Positions 26,467 through 36,423 of a stretch of 64,000 nucleotides of DNA are shown here, one piece after another; positions within the stretch are counted from its first letter, which is position 1; each line of letters begins with the position of its first letter. This stretch comes from JAVJQS01 sp040218815. Lineage in GTDB: Bacteria; Bacteroidota; Bacteroidia; Flavobacteriales_E; Vicingaceae. Made by a program: the position numbers and the translations under genes. The notes beneath the pieces are model-generated. The model ran no database searches, was not told the origin of the DNA, and worked only from the letters and a program-made list of their open reading frames with translations. The stretch lies in NCBI GenBank assembly GCA_040218815.1, contig JAVJQS010000004.1, positions 248,001-312,000 on the forward strand. The letters run 5' to 3'.

Positions 26467-28446
26467 CTATTGATAGATAATTAAATTTACATTGTCTAAA
26501 AACAACTCATTTTTTTGCGGATTCCAAAAGTAAAATGATAATTCATTTTTACCTCTGATGTACTTAGGGTCCACCTTATAATAATATTGTTGTTGCTGCC
26601 ATTGTCCAATTTGAGTGATTTGATTCTCTAAGTAATTAACTCCATAATAATCATTCATCCTAAACACAACTTGAAGCTTTACCGAATCAGTAGGCAAATA
26701 GTCAGCGACAAACAATAATTTAATTGGCTTATCTGGAAGTAAATTACTCGGTTTTAGTTTCACTGAAAGCGTAAATTCATTGATTGGCTGAATATTTAAA
26801 CTTTTCCCATAGTCCTTAGTTATTTGTTCTTCAGGTGTCCAGGAGGTTATGCTATCTGCCAAATTATCTTTTTCGTCAAAATTCGAATGACCTTCAAAAA
26901 TTAAATTTTGAAAAAACTTAGCAGCCTTTTTATTAGATGATTTTTTATATAAGCTTAACTTGTCATTTGAATGAAGCAATTCTAGCTGATTGACTAATTC
27001 CGGATAACTTTTATATGCGTCGCTAATAAAAAAGCTATCGACTAATACTGCATAAGTAAAATTACTGTCTATCGCTCCTTCCACAATTTCTCTATCAGAA
27101 CCTAAAAGGGTATATCCGCGATTTCCCCAAATAGTGAAAGGCATATTGGTTGAATTGGCCTCCAAAACCAATAAGGTATCTTCTTTTGAAACCCCCCAAC
27201 TTTTTAAGTCGTATTTGGAATTTTCGTAAATAGAGTAGGCATATTCGATACGATCATTAAAGGGTGGTGTATATCTTTCTTCTTGCACTTCTTTGGCAAA
27301 AGAGAAAAAATAAAAAAAGAAAATACCACAGGTAGTAGCCGTCAAGGTATACCACTTTTTCGGGATCTCCAACCTACTTAAACTTATTAGCAAAAGAAGG
27401 GCTAAAAGAGGCAAAAAAGTATCGATATAATAATAATCATGATCGGCGAACTGCTGACCAAATGCAATAAAATAGATAAGAACTCCTACAAGTGAAACGA
27501 TAAAATAAAGCACAACTACTTTAACTCTATAACCGATTTTTAAGCTTTTATAAAGTTGAACTAATACTACTGGAAACAAAATAAGAAGTAAAATTCCATG
27601 GAATGGACTCAATAACTGGTCTGCCCAGCGGTTTGCAGCAGTACCCATAATACTTATAAAATGTTGAAGGTTTTTAAATGCAAGCGGCTCAGCTAAGAAC
27701 ATACTGCCGTAGTTTTCAGCTAATTGTTTATTGTAAATAAAATAGGCTATAAAAAAACCAATTCCCACTAAAGGCAAGAGCAATTTTAACCACTGAATTT
27801 TTCTTTGTTTGAACTGTAGCAGAATTTGAAGGACCAAGATTGCTATTAAAAAAATTAGAAAAGGTGCTCTTGCTAATGCTGCTATGGCTAAAAATAGAAT
27901 GCCCCAAATAAAATCTTTATTTGCACTATTATTTCTTGTTTTGAGAATAAAGTATAAACCAATTAAAAAACAAGCAAAAGAAGAAACAGAAGGCAAAAAT
28001 CCGTTTTGATAATATACATAGAAGGGTAGGGTAAATAAAAAGGATGTTGCAAAAACAGCTCTAGTGGGAGATTTAGTTAGTAGTAAGGCTAATCTGAAAA
28101 AGTAAAAAAGACCAATGAGGGAAAAGATAAAATTATAAGCCCTAAAAACGCTTACTATATCTTTTTTGAGAAAGCTACTAATGCAGGCAACTAAATAGTC
28201 GTGAATTGGAAAATCCACTTGAGTTATTCCATCTTTAGTGAGCAAATTATAGGTGGCAGGATGAAAGAAATCAAACCCATTTTGCTGAAAATTCTGCGCT
28301 AATGCTAATCGATCTGTTTGTGTCCAAGCGTGAATATAAGCAGGGTAGGTATGCATGGTATCACCCATTAAGTACCATCCGCCAAGAGCTAAAACTAACA
28401 CCATAATGATGGTAGCAGGAAATTGTTTACTCCATTCGTTTTGCAT
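26467..28446 (-). CDS. Multi-pass membrane protein, probable GT-C glycosyltransferase
   Basis: This 659-residue protein has an N-terminal anchor, about ten further helices up to residue about 375, and a soluble C-terminal half. After the first helix lies MHTYPAYIHAWTQTDRLALAQNFQQNG, an acidic/aromatic periplasmic loop in the place where dolichyl-phosphate-mannose-type (GT39/PMT) enzymes carry their catalytic acid. The C-terminal region of about 130 residues looks like a beta-sandwich. Sugar transfer at the periplasmic face is inferred from topology. It sits between the hydrolase and the oxidoreductase with 3-bp gaps, so the three form one operon. Confidence 0.6.
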   Translation of the reverse strand: MQNEWSKQFPATIIMVLVLALGGWYLMGDTMHTYPAYIHAWTQTDRLALAQNFQQNGFDFFHPATYNLLTKDGITQVDFPIHDYLVACISSFLKKDIVSVFRAYNFIFSLIGLFYFFRLALLLTKSPTRAVFATSFLFTLPFYVYYQNGFLPSVSSFACFLIGLYFILKTRNNSANKDFIWGILFLAIAALARAPFLIFLIAILVLQILLQFKQRKIQWLKLLLPLVGIGFFIAYFIYNKQLAENYGSMFLAEPLAFKNLQHFISIMGTAANRWADQLLSPFHGILLLILFPVVLVQLYKSLKIGYRVKVVVLYFIVSLVGVLIYFIAFGQQFADHDYYYIDTFLPLLALLLLISLSRLEIPKKWYTLTATTCGIFFFYFFSFAKEVQEERYTPPFNDRIEYAYSIYENSKYDLKSWGVSKEDTLLVLEANSTNMPFTIWGNRGYTLLGSDREIVEGAIDSNFTYAVLVDSFFISDAYKSYPELVNQLELLHSNDKLSLYKKSSNKKAAKFFQNLIFEGHSNFDEKDNLADSITSWTPEEQITKDYGKSLNIQPINEFTLSVKLKPSNLLPDKPIKLLFVADYLPTDSVKLQVVFRMNDYYGVNYLENQITQIGQWQQQQYYYKVDPKYIRGKNELSFYFWNPQKNELFLDNVNLIIYQ

Positions 28447-28449
28447 TTG

Positions 28450-29760
28450 CTAGAGTTGACTTACCCAATTCACAATATCCATTATCACTTCTTTTTCTAC
28501 ATGGCCTTCCTTTTCGTATTCAGCTGGCAATATTATGCCTTCTCCTGCTATAAAAAGGTGATTTAGTTGAGGGTAAATAATTGTTTTAGAATTTTCATTT
28601 TTTGAACCGTCTTTCCATTTTTTTGCCTCCTGAACTGTTACCTGATAATCTCTTTCGCCATTTAATATTAAATAAGGAACATCTTGTTTTTTGGAGATTT
28701 TTTGTGGTTGATAATCCTTCAACGAGCTCCAAAATTTACCACCTGCACCAAAAGGAAGCATTGGTCCAGCTGTAGTAGAGTCATAGTTTCCTTTTTTTAA
28801 ATTCTCTACTTGCCATTTCAACTGATTATATTGCATTTGATTTATAGCTGAGGAGTCATGTTTGCGCAAGTAATCTATTTGAGGAAGTATTAAGTCTTCC
28901 AAGGGACTAACATTTCCAGCCATAATTATAACTCCGTCGACTTTTGCTTGTGAAGCTATTTTAGGAGCTAAGTGCCCACCTAAACTGTGTCCTAATAGAA
29001 CTACCTTATCCGCTCCTAACTCTTTTGCTTTATTTACAGCCTTAACTGCGTCGTTTGTTACTATTTGATCAATGTCATATTGTTTTCCGCTTTTTATAAT
29101 TGTTTTTTTATAATCATAGCTTCTTTTATTATATCGTAGACTGGCGATACCATTGCTAGCTAAACCATAGGCCAAGTCCTTAAATATTTGATTGGGGCCT
29201 AAGCTTTCATTCATATCGTTGGGTCCTGACCCATGCACCATAACTACTACCACTAAGCTTTCTGGTCTAACCGGTTTAGTGAACTCTCCTAATAAGGGCA
29301 TTTCACTTCCAAGTTTTATAGGGTAAGCATCAAATTGCTGAGGATTCACATAATTTGGTATTTTCCATTTTGTCTTATCAGAATAGGGAACAACTCTTAA
29401 AGTAGTTAATTCTTTAGCTTCATTTAAGGCAAAAACAACATCCATTTTTCCGTTGCTAAACTGGATTCCTTGTTCATAATAGGTTTGCTCTGCTGTGACT
29501 TTTTCAACAAACTCCAGAAGACTGTCTGGAGTTCCATATTTAGTTGAAAAATCTTTAAATGTTTCTTCTAGTTTATTAACAGTAAGTTTTTTTCTGAGTT
29601 CTTCACTAAAATAGCTGTTTAACTTATCAAAGGTTTTTGCTTCGAGATTAGTGAAAATCTGCTGACCTCTTTCCTGAGCAGTTTTATAATTAGTGTCATT
29701 ATTTTGAGCAAATAATAAACTCGGAAGTAGATAGCTAAAGATTAAAAGGCATTTTTTCAT
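28450..29760 (-). CDS. Secreted alpha/beta hydrolase with N-terminal DUF3887-like domain
   Basis: This 436-residue protein (ATG at 29758-29760 chosen because it begins the signal peptide MKKCLLIFSYLLPSLLFAQ) has a DUF3887-like N-terminal domain (about residues 30-125). The hydrolase domain shows the oxyanion region VVVMVHGSGPNDMNES, the nucleophile elbow LLGHSLGGHLAPK, an acid in LNGERDYQVTV and a histidine in YPQLNHLFIAGEG. It is likely an esterase or peptidase in the periplasm. It is the first gene of the three-gene operon ending with the YhdH-like enzyme. Confidence 0.88.
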   Translation of the reverse strand: MKKCLLIFSYLLPSLLFAQNNDTNYKTAQERGQQIFTNLEAKTFDKLNSYFSEELRKKLTVNKLEETFKDFSTKYGTPDSLLEFVEKVTAEQTYYEQGIQFSNGKMDVVFALNEAKELTTLRVVPYSDKTKWKIPNYVNPQQFDAYPIKLGSEMPLLGEFTKPVRPESLVVVVMVHGSGPNDMNESLGPNQIFKDLAYGLASNGIASLRYNKRSYDYKKTIIKSGKQYDIDQIVTNDAVKAVNKAKELGADKVVLLGHSLGGHLAPKIASQAKVDGVIIMAGNVSPLEDLILPQIDYLRKHDSSAINQMQYNQLKWQVENLKKGNYDSTTAGPMLPFGAGGKFWSSLKDYQPQKISKKQDVPYLILNGERDYQVTVQEAKKWKDGSKNENSKTIIYPQLNHLFIAGEGIILPAEYEKEGHVEKEVIMDIVNWVSQL

Positions 29761-29952
29761 AGTATAAATTTGAGACAAACTTAAAATAAAAGTACTTGAT
29801 GTTGGGAATACTTAGACCTAAAAGTAATAAGAGGATCAAAAATTATTCATAAAAGATTAAAAGGCATTATAACTATCAAGGAGTTCTCGATTAACTATGG
29901 ATTATTTTTTTAACCCAAAATAGATGATAGCATTTCATTATTTCAAAAAACT

Positions 29953-29960
29953 TACTTTTG
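29953..29960 (+). promoter_or_regulatory. -7 promoter element TACTTTTG for the M48 gene
   Basis: An exact TAnnTTTG match lies 18 nt upstream of the ATG at 29979, the same spacing as at the MFS gene. The -33 box is not obvious. Confidence 0.5.
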
Positions 29961-29978
29961 AAAACATAAAGTTGAATT

Positions 29979-30797
29979 ATGAAAAAGCTATTATTTGCCC
30001 TTATTACTAGTTGCATCCTTATTTCTTCAGGATGTAGTGATGACGATGGAGATGAAGGAACAAAAGTATTGTTGTTTTCCACTGAGGATGACAAAATGTT
30101 AGGTCAGCAATTAAAGCAGCAAATATTTAACGACACCACAGGGCAATTCCCGTTATTAGATTCTGTTCAATATGCTTCTGCCTATGCCTACATCAGAGCA
30201 TTAAAAGATTCTGTGTTAAAAACCGGCGAAGTTGATTACGATGATGAATTTGCTTGGGAGGTTTATATCATTCAAGATGACTCTACTTTAAATGCTTTTG
30301 CTGCGCCTGGAGGTTATTTATACTTCTACACTGGTTTAATTAAATATTTGGATAATGAAGATGATTTGATGGGGGTTATGGGCCATGAAATTGCCCATGC
30401 CGACCTGAGGCATTCTGTGCAACAATTGCAAAAGCAATATGGCATCCAATTCTTACTTTCTGCATTGCTGGGGAATAGCAATTCTCAAGTTACACAAATA
30501 TTAGGAGGTTTAGCTGGAAATGCTGCTGTTTTAAAATTTAGTAGAGACGATGAAACGGAAGCAGATTTAGCTTCAGTTGAATATTTAGCACCTTTAGCTT
30601 ATAGATGTGATGGTGCGGCCACATTCTTTAAAAAATTAGCTGCCCAAGGAGCAGGAGGAGGACCAACTTTCTTAAGCACACATCCTTCGCCAACGGATCG
30701 AGTAGAAGCAATTACTCAAAAGGCATTAGAAATTGGATGTGATACCAACTATTTTGCACCCTCAAGTTACAACACATTTGTGAATAGTTTACCATAG
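29979..30797 (+). CDS. M48 family metalloprotease lipoprotein
   Basis: This 272-residue lipoprotein (lipobox ISSGC, Cys19) has the zinc motif H136-E-I-A-H140 in MGVMGHEIAHADLRHS and the third ligand region FSRDDETEADLASVEYL. The end carries FLSTHPSPTDRVEAI, the conserved HPxxxxR segment of LoiP/BepA-like enzymes. Those proteins act in outer-membrane protein quality control in the periplasm. A single gene with its own promoter. Confidence 0.93.
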   Translation: MKKLLFALITSCILISSGCSDDDGDEGTKVLLFSTEDDKMLGQQLKQQIFNDTTGQFPLLDSVQYASAYAYIRALKDSVLKTGEVDYDDEFAWEVYIIQDDSTLNAFAAPGGYLYFYTGLIKYLDNEDDLMGVMGHEIAHADLRHSVQQLQKQYGIQFLLSALLGNSNSQVTQILGGLAGNAAVLKFSRDDETEADLASVEYLAPLAYRCDGAATFFKKLAAQGAGGGPTFLSTHPSPTDRVEAITQKALEIGCDTNYFAPSSYNTFVNSLP

Positions 30798-30955
30798 TTC
30801 TCAGAAGTAAATTGCCATAAGATTTTTTAAGTAAAAGCTTTCGATTTCGACCTTAATACCTCTCAGAAATTGTAATGCTTTAGTGCTTTTTCAAGCATTC
30901 GTTTAGCGTAGCAATATAAAAGACTGGTTTTTACAATTCTATTGCAGAAATAACC

Positions 30956-30963
30956 TACTTTTG
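30956..30963 (+). promoter_or_regulatory. -7 promoter element TACTTTTG for typA
   Basis: TACTTTTG followed by GCGGCC lies 19 nt upstream of the typA ATG (30983). The match to TAnnTTTG is exact; the -33 box is weak. Confidence 0.5.
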
Positions 30964-30982
30964 CGGCCTCAAAAACACACCC

Positions 30983-32779
30983 ATGAAATTAAGAAACATC
31001 GCTATTATTGCTCACGTTGATCACGGTAAAACGACTCTTGTTGACAAAATGTTACTCGCTGGTAAGTTATTCAGTGACCATGAAACTCCTGGGGAGTTGA
31101 TAATGGATAGCAATGACCTTGAAAAAGAACGAGGAATTACAATTTTGGCAAAAAATGTTTCAGTTTTTTATAAAGACTTAAAAATCAATATCATTGATAC
31201 TCCTGGTCACTCTGATTTCGGTGGAGAAGTTGAGCGTGTGCTAAATATGGCAGATGGCGTATTATTATTAGTGGATGCTTTTGAAGGACCTATGCCACAA
31301 ACACGATTTGTACTACAAAAAGCAATTGAGCTAGGCTTGAAACCGATTGTTGTTGTGAATAAGGTCGACAAAGAAAACTGCACACCTGATATTGCTCAAG
31401 AAAAAGTATTTGATTTAATGTTCAACTTGGGAGCTACTGAAGAACAGTTAGATTTTCCAACAATTTATGGTTCAGCAAAGCAAGGCTGGATGAGTGAGGA
31501 TTATAAACAACCAACAGACAATATTATTCCATTAATGGACGCGATTGTTGAGCACATACCAGCTCCAAATCCGCCTGAAGGTAATACTCAAATGTTGATT
31601 ACTTCTCTTGATTATTCTTCCTTTATCGGTAGAATAGCAATTGGAAGGTTGCAACGAGGTACTTTAAAAACGAACCAGCAAATAAGTTTGATCAAAAGAG
31701 ATGGAGGTAAGTCCAAATCTAAAATCAAAGAATTGTATGTGTTTGAAGGAATGGGGAAAGTAAAAGTTGAAGAAGTAAAGGCAGGTGATATTTGTGCCAT
31801 AGTAGGCTTAGAAGGATTTGAAATTGGTGATACAGTTGCTGATGCTGAAAATCCTGAAGCATTGCCAAGCATTAAGATTGATGAGCCGACTATGAGCATG
31901 TTATTTACTATCAACGATTCTCCATTTTTTGGTAAAGAGGGGAAATTTGTTACTTCTCGTCACATTAAAGATCGCTTGACCAAAGAATTGGAGAAGAACT
32001 TAGCATTAAGGGTAGAAGATACTGGTTCAGCTGACTCACACAATGTATTTGGTCGCGGCGTGTTGCATCTTTCTGTATTGATTGAAACTATGCGAAGAGA
32101 AGGCTATGAGCTGCAGATTGGTCAGCCACAGGTTATCATTAAAGAAATAGACGGTCAAAAGCATGAGCCGGTGGAAGAATTAACCATTGACTTACCTGAA
32201 GAAGTAAGCGGAAAAGCCATAGAGATCGTCAATCAACGAAAAGGGGAAATGTTAAATATGGAGCCTAAGGGTGATCGTATGATTTTAGATTTCGAGATCC
32301 CATCACGAGGAATTATTGGATTGAGAAACTATTTATTAACAGCCACAGCTGGTGAGGCTATTATGTCGCACCGATTTAAAGAATTTCAGCCTTATAAAGG
32401 AGAAATTCCTGGTCGTCAAAATGGTTCAATGATCTCTATGGAAACAGGAAAGGCTATTCCTTTTTCATTGAACAACTTGCAAGATAGAGGTAAGTTTTTT
32501 GTGAATCCTAATGAAGATGTATATGGAGGGCAAGTAATTGGAGAAAATTCACGAGCTGGTGACTTAGTAGTAAACATTACTAAAACCAAAAAAATGAGCA
32601 ACATGCGTTCTTCTGGTGCTGATGATAAGGTAAAGATTGCTCCTGCGATTAAATTTTCTTTAGAAGAGGCGTTGGAATACATTCAGGGTGATGAATATGT
32701 TGAAGTTACACCAAATTCACTGCGAGTTAGAAAGGTGTTGTTGAATGAAACGGATCGTAAAAGAGCAGGTAAAGTTTAA
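30983..32779 (+). CDS. typA: Ribosome-associated GTPase TypA/BipA
   Basis: This 598-residue translational GTPase is full length. The G domain has G1 AHVDHGKTTL (residues 10-19), G2 ERGITI, G3 DTPGHSDF, G4 NKVDKE and G5 GSAKQGW. Domain II, an EF-G-like domain III, domain V and the BipA-specific C-terminal domain (PRGIIGLRNYLLTATAGEAIM, GDLVVNITKTKKMSNMRSS) follow. BipA assists 50S assembly at low temperature and stress. Fits a single transcription unit. Confidence 0.97.
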   Translation: MKLRNIAIIAHVDHGKTTLVDKMLLAGKLFSDHETPGELIMDSNDLEKERGITILAKNVSVFYKDLKINIIDTPGHSDFGGEVERVLNMADGVLLLVDAFEGPMPQTRFVLQKAIELGLKPIVVVNKVDKENCTPDIAQEKVFDLMFNLGATEEQLDFPTIYGSAKQGWMSEDYKQPTDNIIPLMDAIVEHIPAPNPPEGNTQMLITSLDYSSFIGRIAIGRLQRGTLKTNQQISLIKRDGGKSKSKIKELYVFEGMGKVKVEEVKAGDICAIVGLEGFEIGDTVADAENPEALPSIKIDEPTMSMLFTINDSPFFGKEGKFVTSRHIKDRLTKELEKNLALRVEDTGSADSHNVFGRGVLHLSVLIETMRREGYELQIGQPQVIIKEIDGQKHEPVEELTIDLPEEVSGKAIEIVNQRKGEMLNMEPKGDRMILDFEIPSRGIIGLRNYLLTATAGEAIMSHRFKEFQPYKGEIPGRQNGSMISMETGKAIPFSLNNLQDRGKFFVNPNEDVYGGQVIGENSRAGDLVVNITKTKKMSNMRSSGADDKVKIAPAIKFSLEEALEYIQGDEYVEVTPNSLRVRKVLLNETDRKRAGKV

Positions 32780-32885
32780 TGTTCGATTGACGAATTCCGA
32801 TTTTTGATTTAAAAGGAAAATTTCTGAGTTATTTTGCTAGAACTTCTTGAACTTTGAAGTTTTCGTTTTATCAAAGAAAAAGCAA

Positions 32886-33794
32886 TTGAAAAGCCGACTT
32901 CATTTATTATCTAACAATAAGCTTCATTGCATATTAGTATTCTTAGCGATATGCATTTCCTCTTGTGTATCCTACGATAAAAGTGAGTTGGAAAACCTCA
33001 ATGACAATGCTATTTTAAGAATTGGCCATGCAGGTTCTGGGTTTTCTTCTTGGATTCCTTTTAACCCCTATCCAGCAAACTCTTTTACCTCTTTAAAAAA
33101 AGCGATTATCGAGCAAAAAGCTGATGGAGTGGAAGTAGATGTTCACATGACAGCTGATGGACAGTTTGTATTGTATCATGACAATAAATTAGAGTCAAAA
33201 ACAAATTTAACTGGTTGTATAAGTGAATTAAACTATAACGATGTTGTAAAAGCTGAATATCAATTGGGGGCTCCATTCGACTGGTTTCAAGCTGAAAAAG
33301 TGATTGGCTTAGACAGTTTGATTCAATTTTTAAAACAACAAAAACCATTTCCACATCTGCAGTTGGATATTCGGCACTCTTCGGATTGCATTAGTATCGA
33401 AGAAAATAGGCAACGCAGACTAGCAATCATAGGCAAGCTCATTGAAACATTAAATGCGCAAAATGTGCCTATTGAAAAAGTGCTGTTAATTTCTCTTTCC
33501 AAAGATGTAATAGAGGAGGCTAAAAAACTCAACTGTCCTTATGCGCTATCATTTGAAGAAACTACGAGTTTTGAGCAAAACTTTGAATGGGTGAAAGAGA
33601 TGAACCTACCTTACCTAACTATAAAACCAAGTTTATTAAGTGCAGAACATTCAGCTATTGCTCATGAAGCAGGAGTTAGGATCATTACATTCGGTGCCAA
33701 AAGCAAAAGTGGTAATAAACGCTTATTAAAGTTGAATCCAGACGTTATTCAAACGAACAATTTGAATGCTCTTGGTGATCTATTGCAGAATTGA
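32886..33794 (+). CDS. Glycerophosphodiester phosphodiesterase-family lipoprotein
   Basis: The GDPD barrel is recognisable: RIGHAGSG (first catalytic His), DGVEVDVHMTADGQFVLYHDNKL (metal ligands and second His), and the end RIITFGAKSKSGNKRLLKLNPDVIQTNN. These enzymes cleave glycerophosphodiesters to glycerol-3-phosphate and alcohol. A signal peptide ends at LAICISSC, a lipobox. The start is uncertain: no ATG precedes the signal; TTG at 32886 gives a 27-residue signal, and another TTG at 32847 extends it by 13 codons. The lysine-rich stretch before the hydrophobic core fits either. Confidence 0.85.
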   Translation: MKSRLHLLSNNKLHCILVFLAICISSCVSYDKSELENLNDNAILRIGHAGSGFSSWIPFNPYPANSFTSLKKAIIEQKADGVEVDVHMTADGQFVLYHDNKLESKTNLTGCISELNYNDVVKAEYQLGAPFDWFQAEKVIGLDSLIQFLKQQKPFPHLQLDIRHSSDCISIEENRQRRLAIIGKLIETLNAQNVPIEKVLLISLSKDVIEEAKKLNCPYALSFEETTSFEQNFEWVKEMNLPYLTIKPSLLSAEHSAIAHEAGVRIITFGAKSKSGNKRLLKLNPDVIQTNNLNALGDLLQN

Positions 33795-33945
33795 AGTTAA
33801 AAATTATTATTTTTAGCTATTAATCAATTTAAATCTACTTTATGAATTCTCTTTTTACATCACTCTTGGTTTTTAGTTTTTTATTTAATCGTATCCTTCG
33901 ATTAAATATGGAAAACGAAGTACAAACCCTTAAAAATATTGAGCC

Positions 33946-34626
33946 ATGAAAAAAGTGAATTACATTATTCTGGTATTTTCACTTTTATTACTTGCTTGTA
34001 AAAAAGAAGGAGGATTAAAAAAAATTGGAGGAACAATCTATAAAAATTGTGACAATGAGCCAGTAGCTAATAAAACATTTATCGTTAGAGGTGTAAGAAA
34101 TACCATTACAAATGGATTCGATTATTACGATTTGGGTGAAGTCACTACTGATGCCCAAGGAAACTTTAGACATGTTTATGAAACTGAAGTTGATTTAACT
34201 GAAGTGCAATTATTAAGAAATGGAAAAGAATATTTGAGAATATATGATCGAGATAAAACTGGAATAAGTTATTATGAAACTGGAATTGTTACTCACAAAA
34301 TGGTATTAAAGGTTGCTGATACCTTAAGCAATTTAGATACCTTATTTTTTAGTGGATTTCTATTTGATTATATTGTTGGACCCTTTGAGAATAATCAAAC
34401 CATTATTTTTAAAACTGCTCCTAATATTGGGGGAGGGCGTGGGTTATTAATTGGTGGTAGTCGAGGTGAGTCTTATTGGTGGTGGGGTTTAGGCACAGAA
34501 GAGTTTTTAAAAGTTAAATTTGATCCAATGTTTCACGTGCCACCAAATGTCATAAGAGGAATTCCACAAAAACTATGTGGAACAGGTGGAGATGTGGTGA
34601 TTGATTTGACTGGCTATAATAGTTAA
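33946..34626 (+). CDS. Hypothetical lipoprotein with a carboxypeptidase-regulatory-like beta domain
   Basis: This 226-residue protein has a clear lipobox (SLLLLAC, Cys18). The segment GGTIYKNCDNEPVANKTFIVRG followed by GEVTTDAQGNFRHVYE matches the beta-sandwich start seen in CarboxypepD_reg-like domains. The rest has no recognised family and includes a Gly/Trp-rich stretch (GGSRGESYWWWGLG). It is probably anchored in the outer membrane. Function unknown. Confidence 0.7.
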   Translation: MKKVNYIILVFSLLLLACKKEGGLKKIGGTIYKNCDNEPVANKTFIVRGVRNTITNGFDYYDLGEVTTDAQGNFRHVYETEVDLTEVQLLRNGKEYLRIYDRDKTGISYYETGIVTHKMVLKVADTLSNLDTLFFSGFLFDYIVGPFENNQTIIFKTAPNIGGGRGLLIGGSRGESYWWWGLGTEEFLKVKFDPMFHVPPNVIRGIPQKLCGTGGDVVIDLTGYNS

Positions 34627-34725
34627 ATAAATAAATATTTATTTCTGGTGTTGGAATTAGATTGACAGATGTTACTCTTCCAGAAAGCAGAAAAGATTCA
34701 AATTTGAATAATAACAAATCGCACA

Positions 34726-36345
34726 TTACACTTCCTGCAATTCTTCTCGTTGTCCAGCGATCTTATCGCTTTCCAAATATTCATCGTAGGTCATTACTTT
34801 ATCTAACATGCCATTAGGACTAATCTCTATAATTCTGTTGGCTACTGTCTGAGTAAACGTGTGGTCATGAGAAGTGAAGATGATAGTACCTTTAAAGTCG
34901 ATTAAGGAATTATTCAGAGCAGTAATCGATTCTAAATCAAGGTGATTTGTCGGCTCATCAAACATCAATAAGTTAGCCTCTGATTGCATCATTTTGGAAA
35001 GCATGCAGCGCATTTTCTCTCCACCTGATAATACTGAACTCTTTTTCATCACTTCTTGGCCCGAAAATAACATCTTGCCCAAAAATCCTCGGATATAAAC
35101 TTCGTCTTTTTCGCCATCAGTATAATTTCTCAACCAATCAACTAAGTTTTCACTGCTGTTGAAATAAGAGGAGTTGTCATTAGGTAAGTATGCTTTAGTA
35201 ATGGTTTGACCGTACTCGAAAGATCCTTTTGTAGGGGTCAAATTCCCATTTAGTACTTCAAATAATGTCGTGATGGCTCTAGAGTCACCAACCAATGAAA
35301 TCTTATCAGACTTGTTTAAGACGAAATTTAAATCATCAAAAATGGTATTGCCTTCATCATCGGTATAAGATAAGCCTTCCACTTTTAAAATCTGATTTCC
35401 AGCTTCACGCTCTTGTGTCCAAATAATACCTGGATACCTTCTAGAAGAGGCTTGAATGTTATCTAAGTTGATTTTATCCAGTAATTTTTTACGGCTAGTC
35501 GCTTGTTTCGACTTCGAAGCATTGGCACTAAATCGAGCCACAAAATCTTGCAATTCCTTCTTTTTCGCTTCGGCCTTTTTATTGGCATTTTGTCGTTGAC
35601 GCAATGCTAACTGAGAAGATTCGTACCAAAAAGTGTAGTTACCAGAATAGGTGGTTAGCTTGCTAAAATCAATGTCGACAATGTTAGTACAAACCGTATC
35701 TAAAAAGTGCCTGTCGTGAGATACCACAATTACGGTATTTCTAAAGTCAAGCAAAAAGTCTTCTAACCAGCTAATTGTTCTTACGTCCAAGTCGTTGGTA
35801 GGCTCATCTAAAATTAGAATATCAGGATTTCCAAAAAGTGCTTGAGCCAATAGTACTCGTACTTTTTGATTACCACTTATTTCAGACATTTTTTTGTAAT
35901 GCTCGCTTTCTTCAATTCCCAATCCGCTTAAAAGTGCTGCAGCATCTGATTCGGCATTCCAGCCGTCCATTTCGGCAAATTCAGCCTCCAACTCAGAGGC
36001 CTTGATACCATCTGCTTCAGAAAAATCTTCTTTGGCATAAAGCGCATCCTTTTCCTTCATGATTTTCCACAAGGTCTCATGACCCATAATCACCGTATCC
36101 AATACTGGAAACTCATCAAAGGCAAAGTGGTTTTGACTTAAAACAGCCATTCGTTTGCCTGGTTCAATGTTTACCGTTCCAGAATTAGGGTCAATTTCTC
36201 CGGACAATATTTTTAGGAAAGTCGACTTTCCTGCGCCGTTGGCACCAATAATACCATAGCAATTATCGCCTGTAAACTTGATGTTTACATCATCAAATAA
36301 AATGCGCTTTCCGTATTGTAGAGAGACGTTTTGAGCTTCAATCAT
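34726..36345 (-). CDS. ABC-F family ATPase (YbiT/EttA-like)
   Basis: This 539-residue soluble protein has two ABC domains joined by a charged linker (about residues 235-300) and no membrane segments, which defines ABC-F ribosome-associated factors. Domain 1 has Walker A GANGAGKST (34-42), signature EISGNQKVRVLLAQAL and Walker B ILILDEPTNDLD. Domain 2 has signature VLSGGEKMRCMLSKMM and Walker B LLMFDEPTNHLD, but its Walker A position reads SLVGDSRAITTLFEVL and lacks the GxxGxGKS loop. The length and degenerate second P-loop suggest the YbiT-like subgroup. Confidence 0.93.
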   Translation of the reverse strand: MIEAQNVSLQYGKRILFDDVNIKFTGDNCYGIIGANGAGKSTFLKILSGEIDPNSGTVNIEPGKRMAVLSQNHFAFDEFPVLDTVIMGHETLWKIMKEKDALYAKEDFSEADGIKASELEAEFAEMDGWNAESDAAALLSGLGIEESEHYKKMSEISGNQKVRVLLAQALFGNPDILILDEPTNDLDVRTISWLEDFLLDFRNTVIVVSHDRHFLDTVCTNIVDIDFSKLTTYSGNYTFWYESSQLALRQRQNANKKAEAKKKELQDFVARFSANASKSKQATSRKKLLDKINLDNIQASSRRYPGIIWTQEREAGNQILKVEGLSYTDDEGNTIFDDLNFVLNKSDKISLVGDSRAITTLFEVLNGNLTPTKGSFEYGQTITKAYLPNDNSSYFNSSENLVDWLRNYTDGEKDEVYIRGFLGKMLFSGQEVMKKSSVLSGGEKMRCMLSKMMQSEANLLMFDEPTNHLDLESITALNNSLIDFKGTIIFTSHDHTFTQTVANRIIEISPNGMLDKVMTYDEYLESDKIAGQREELQEV

Positions 36346-36423
36346 AAGTGTAATTTTGGGGGCGCAAAAGTAGTTAATTTTATAGGTTTTTCAACTATTT
36401 TAAAGGTGAATTGTTGCAAGAGC

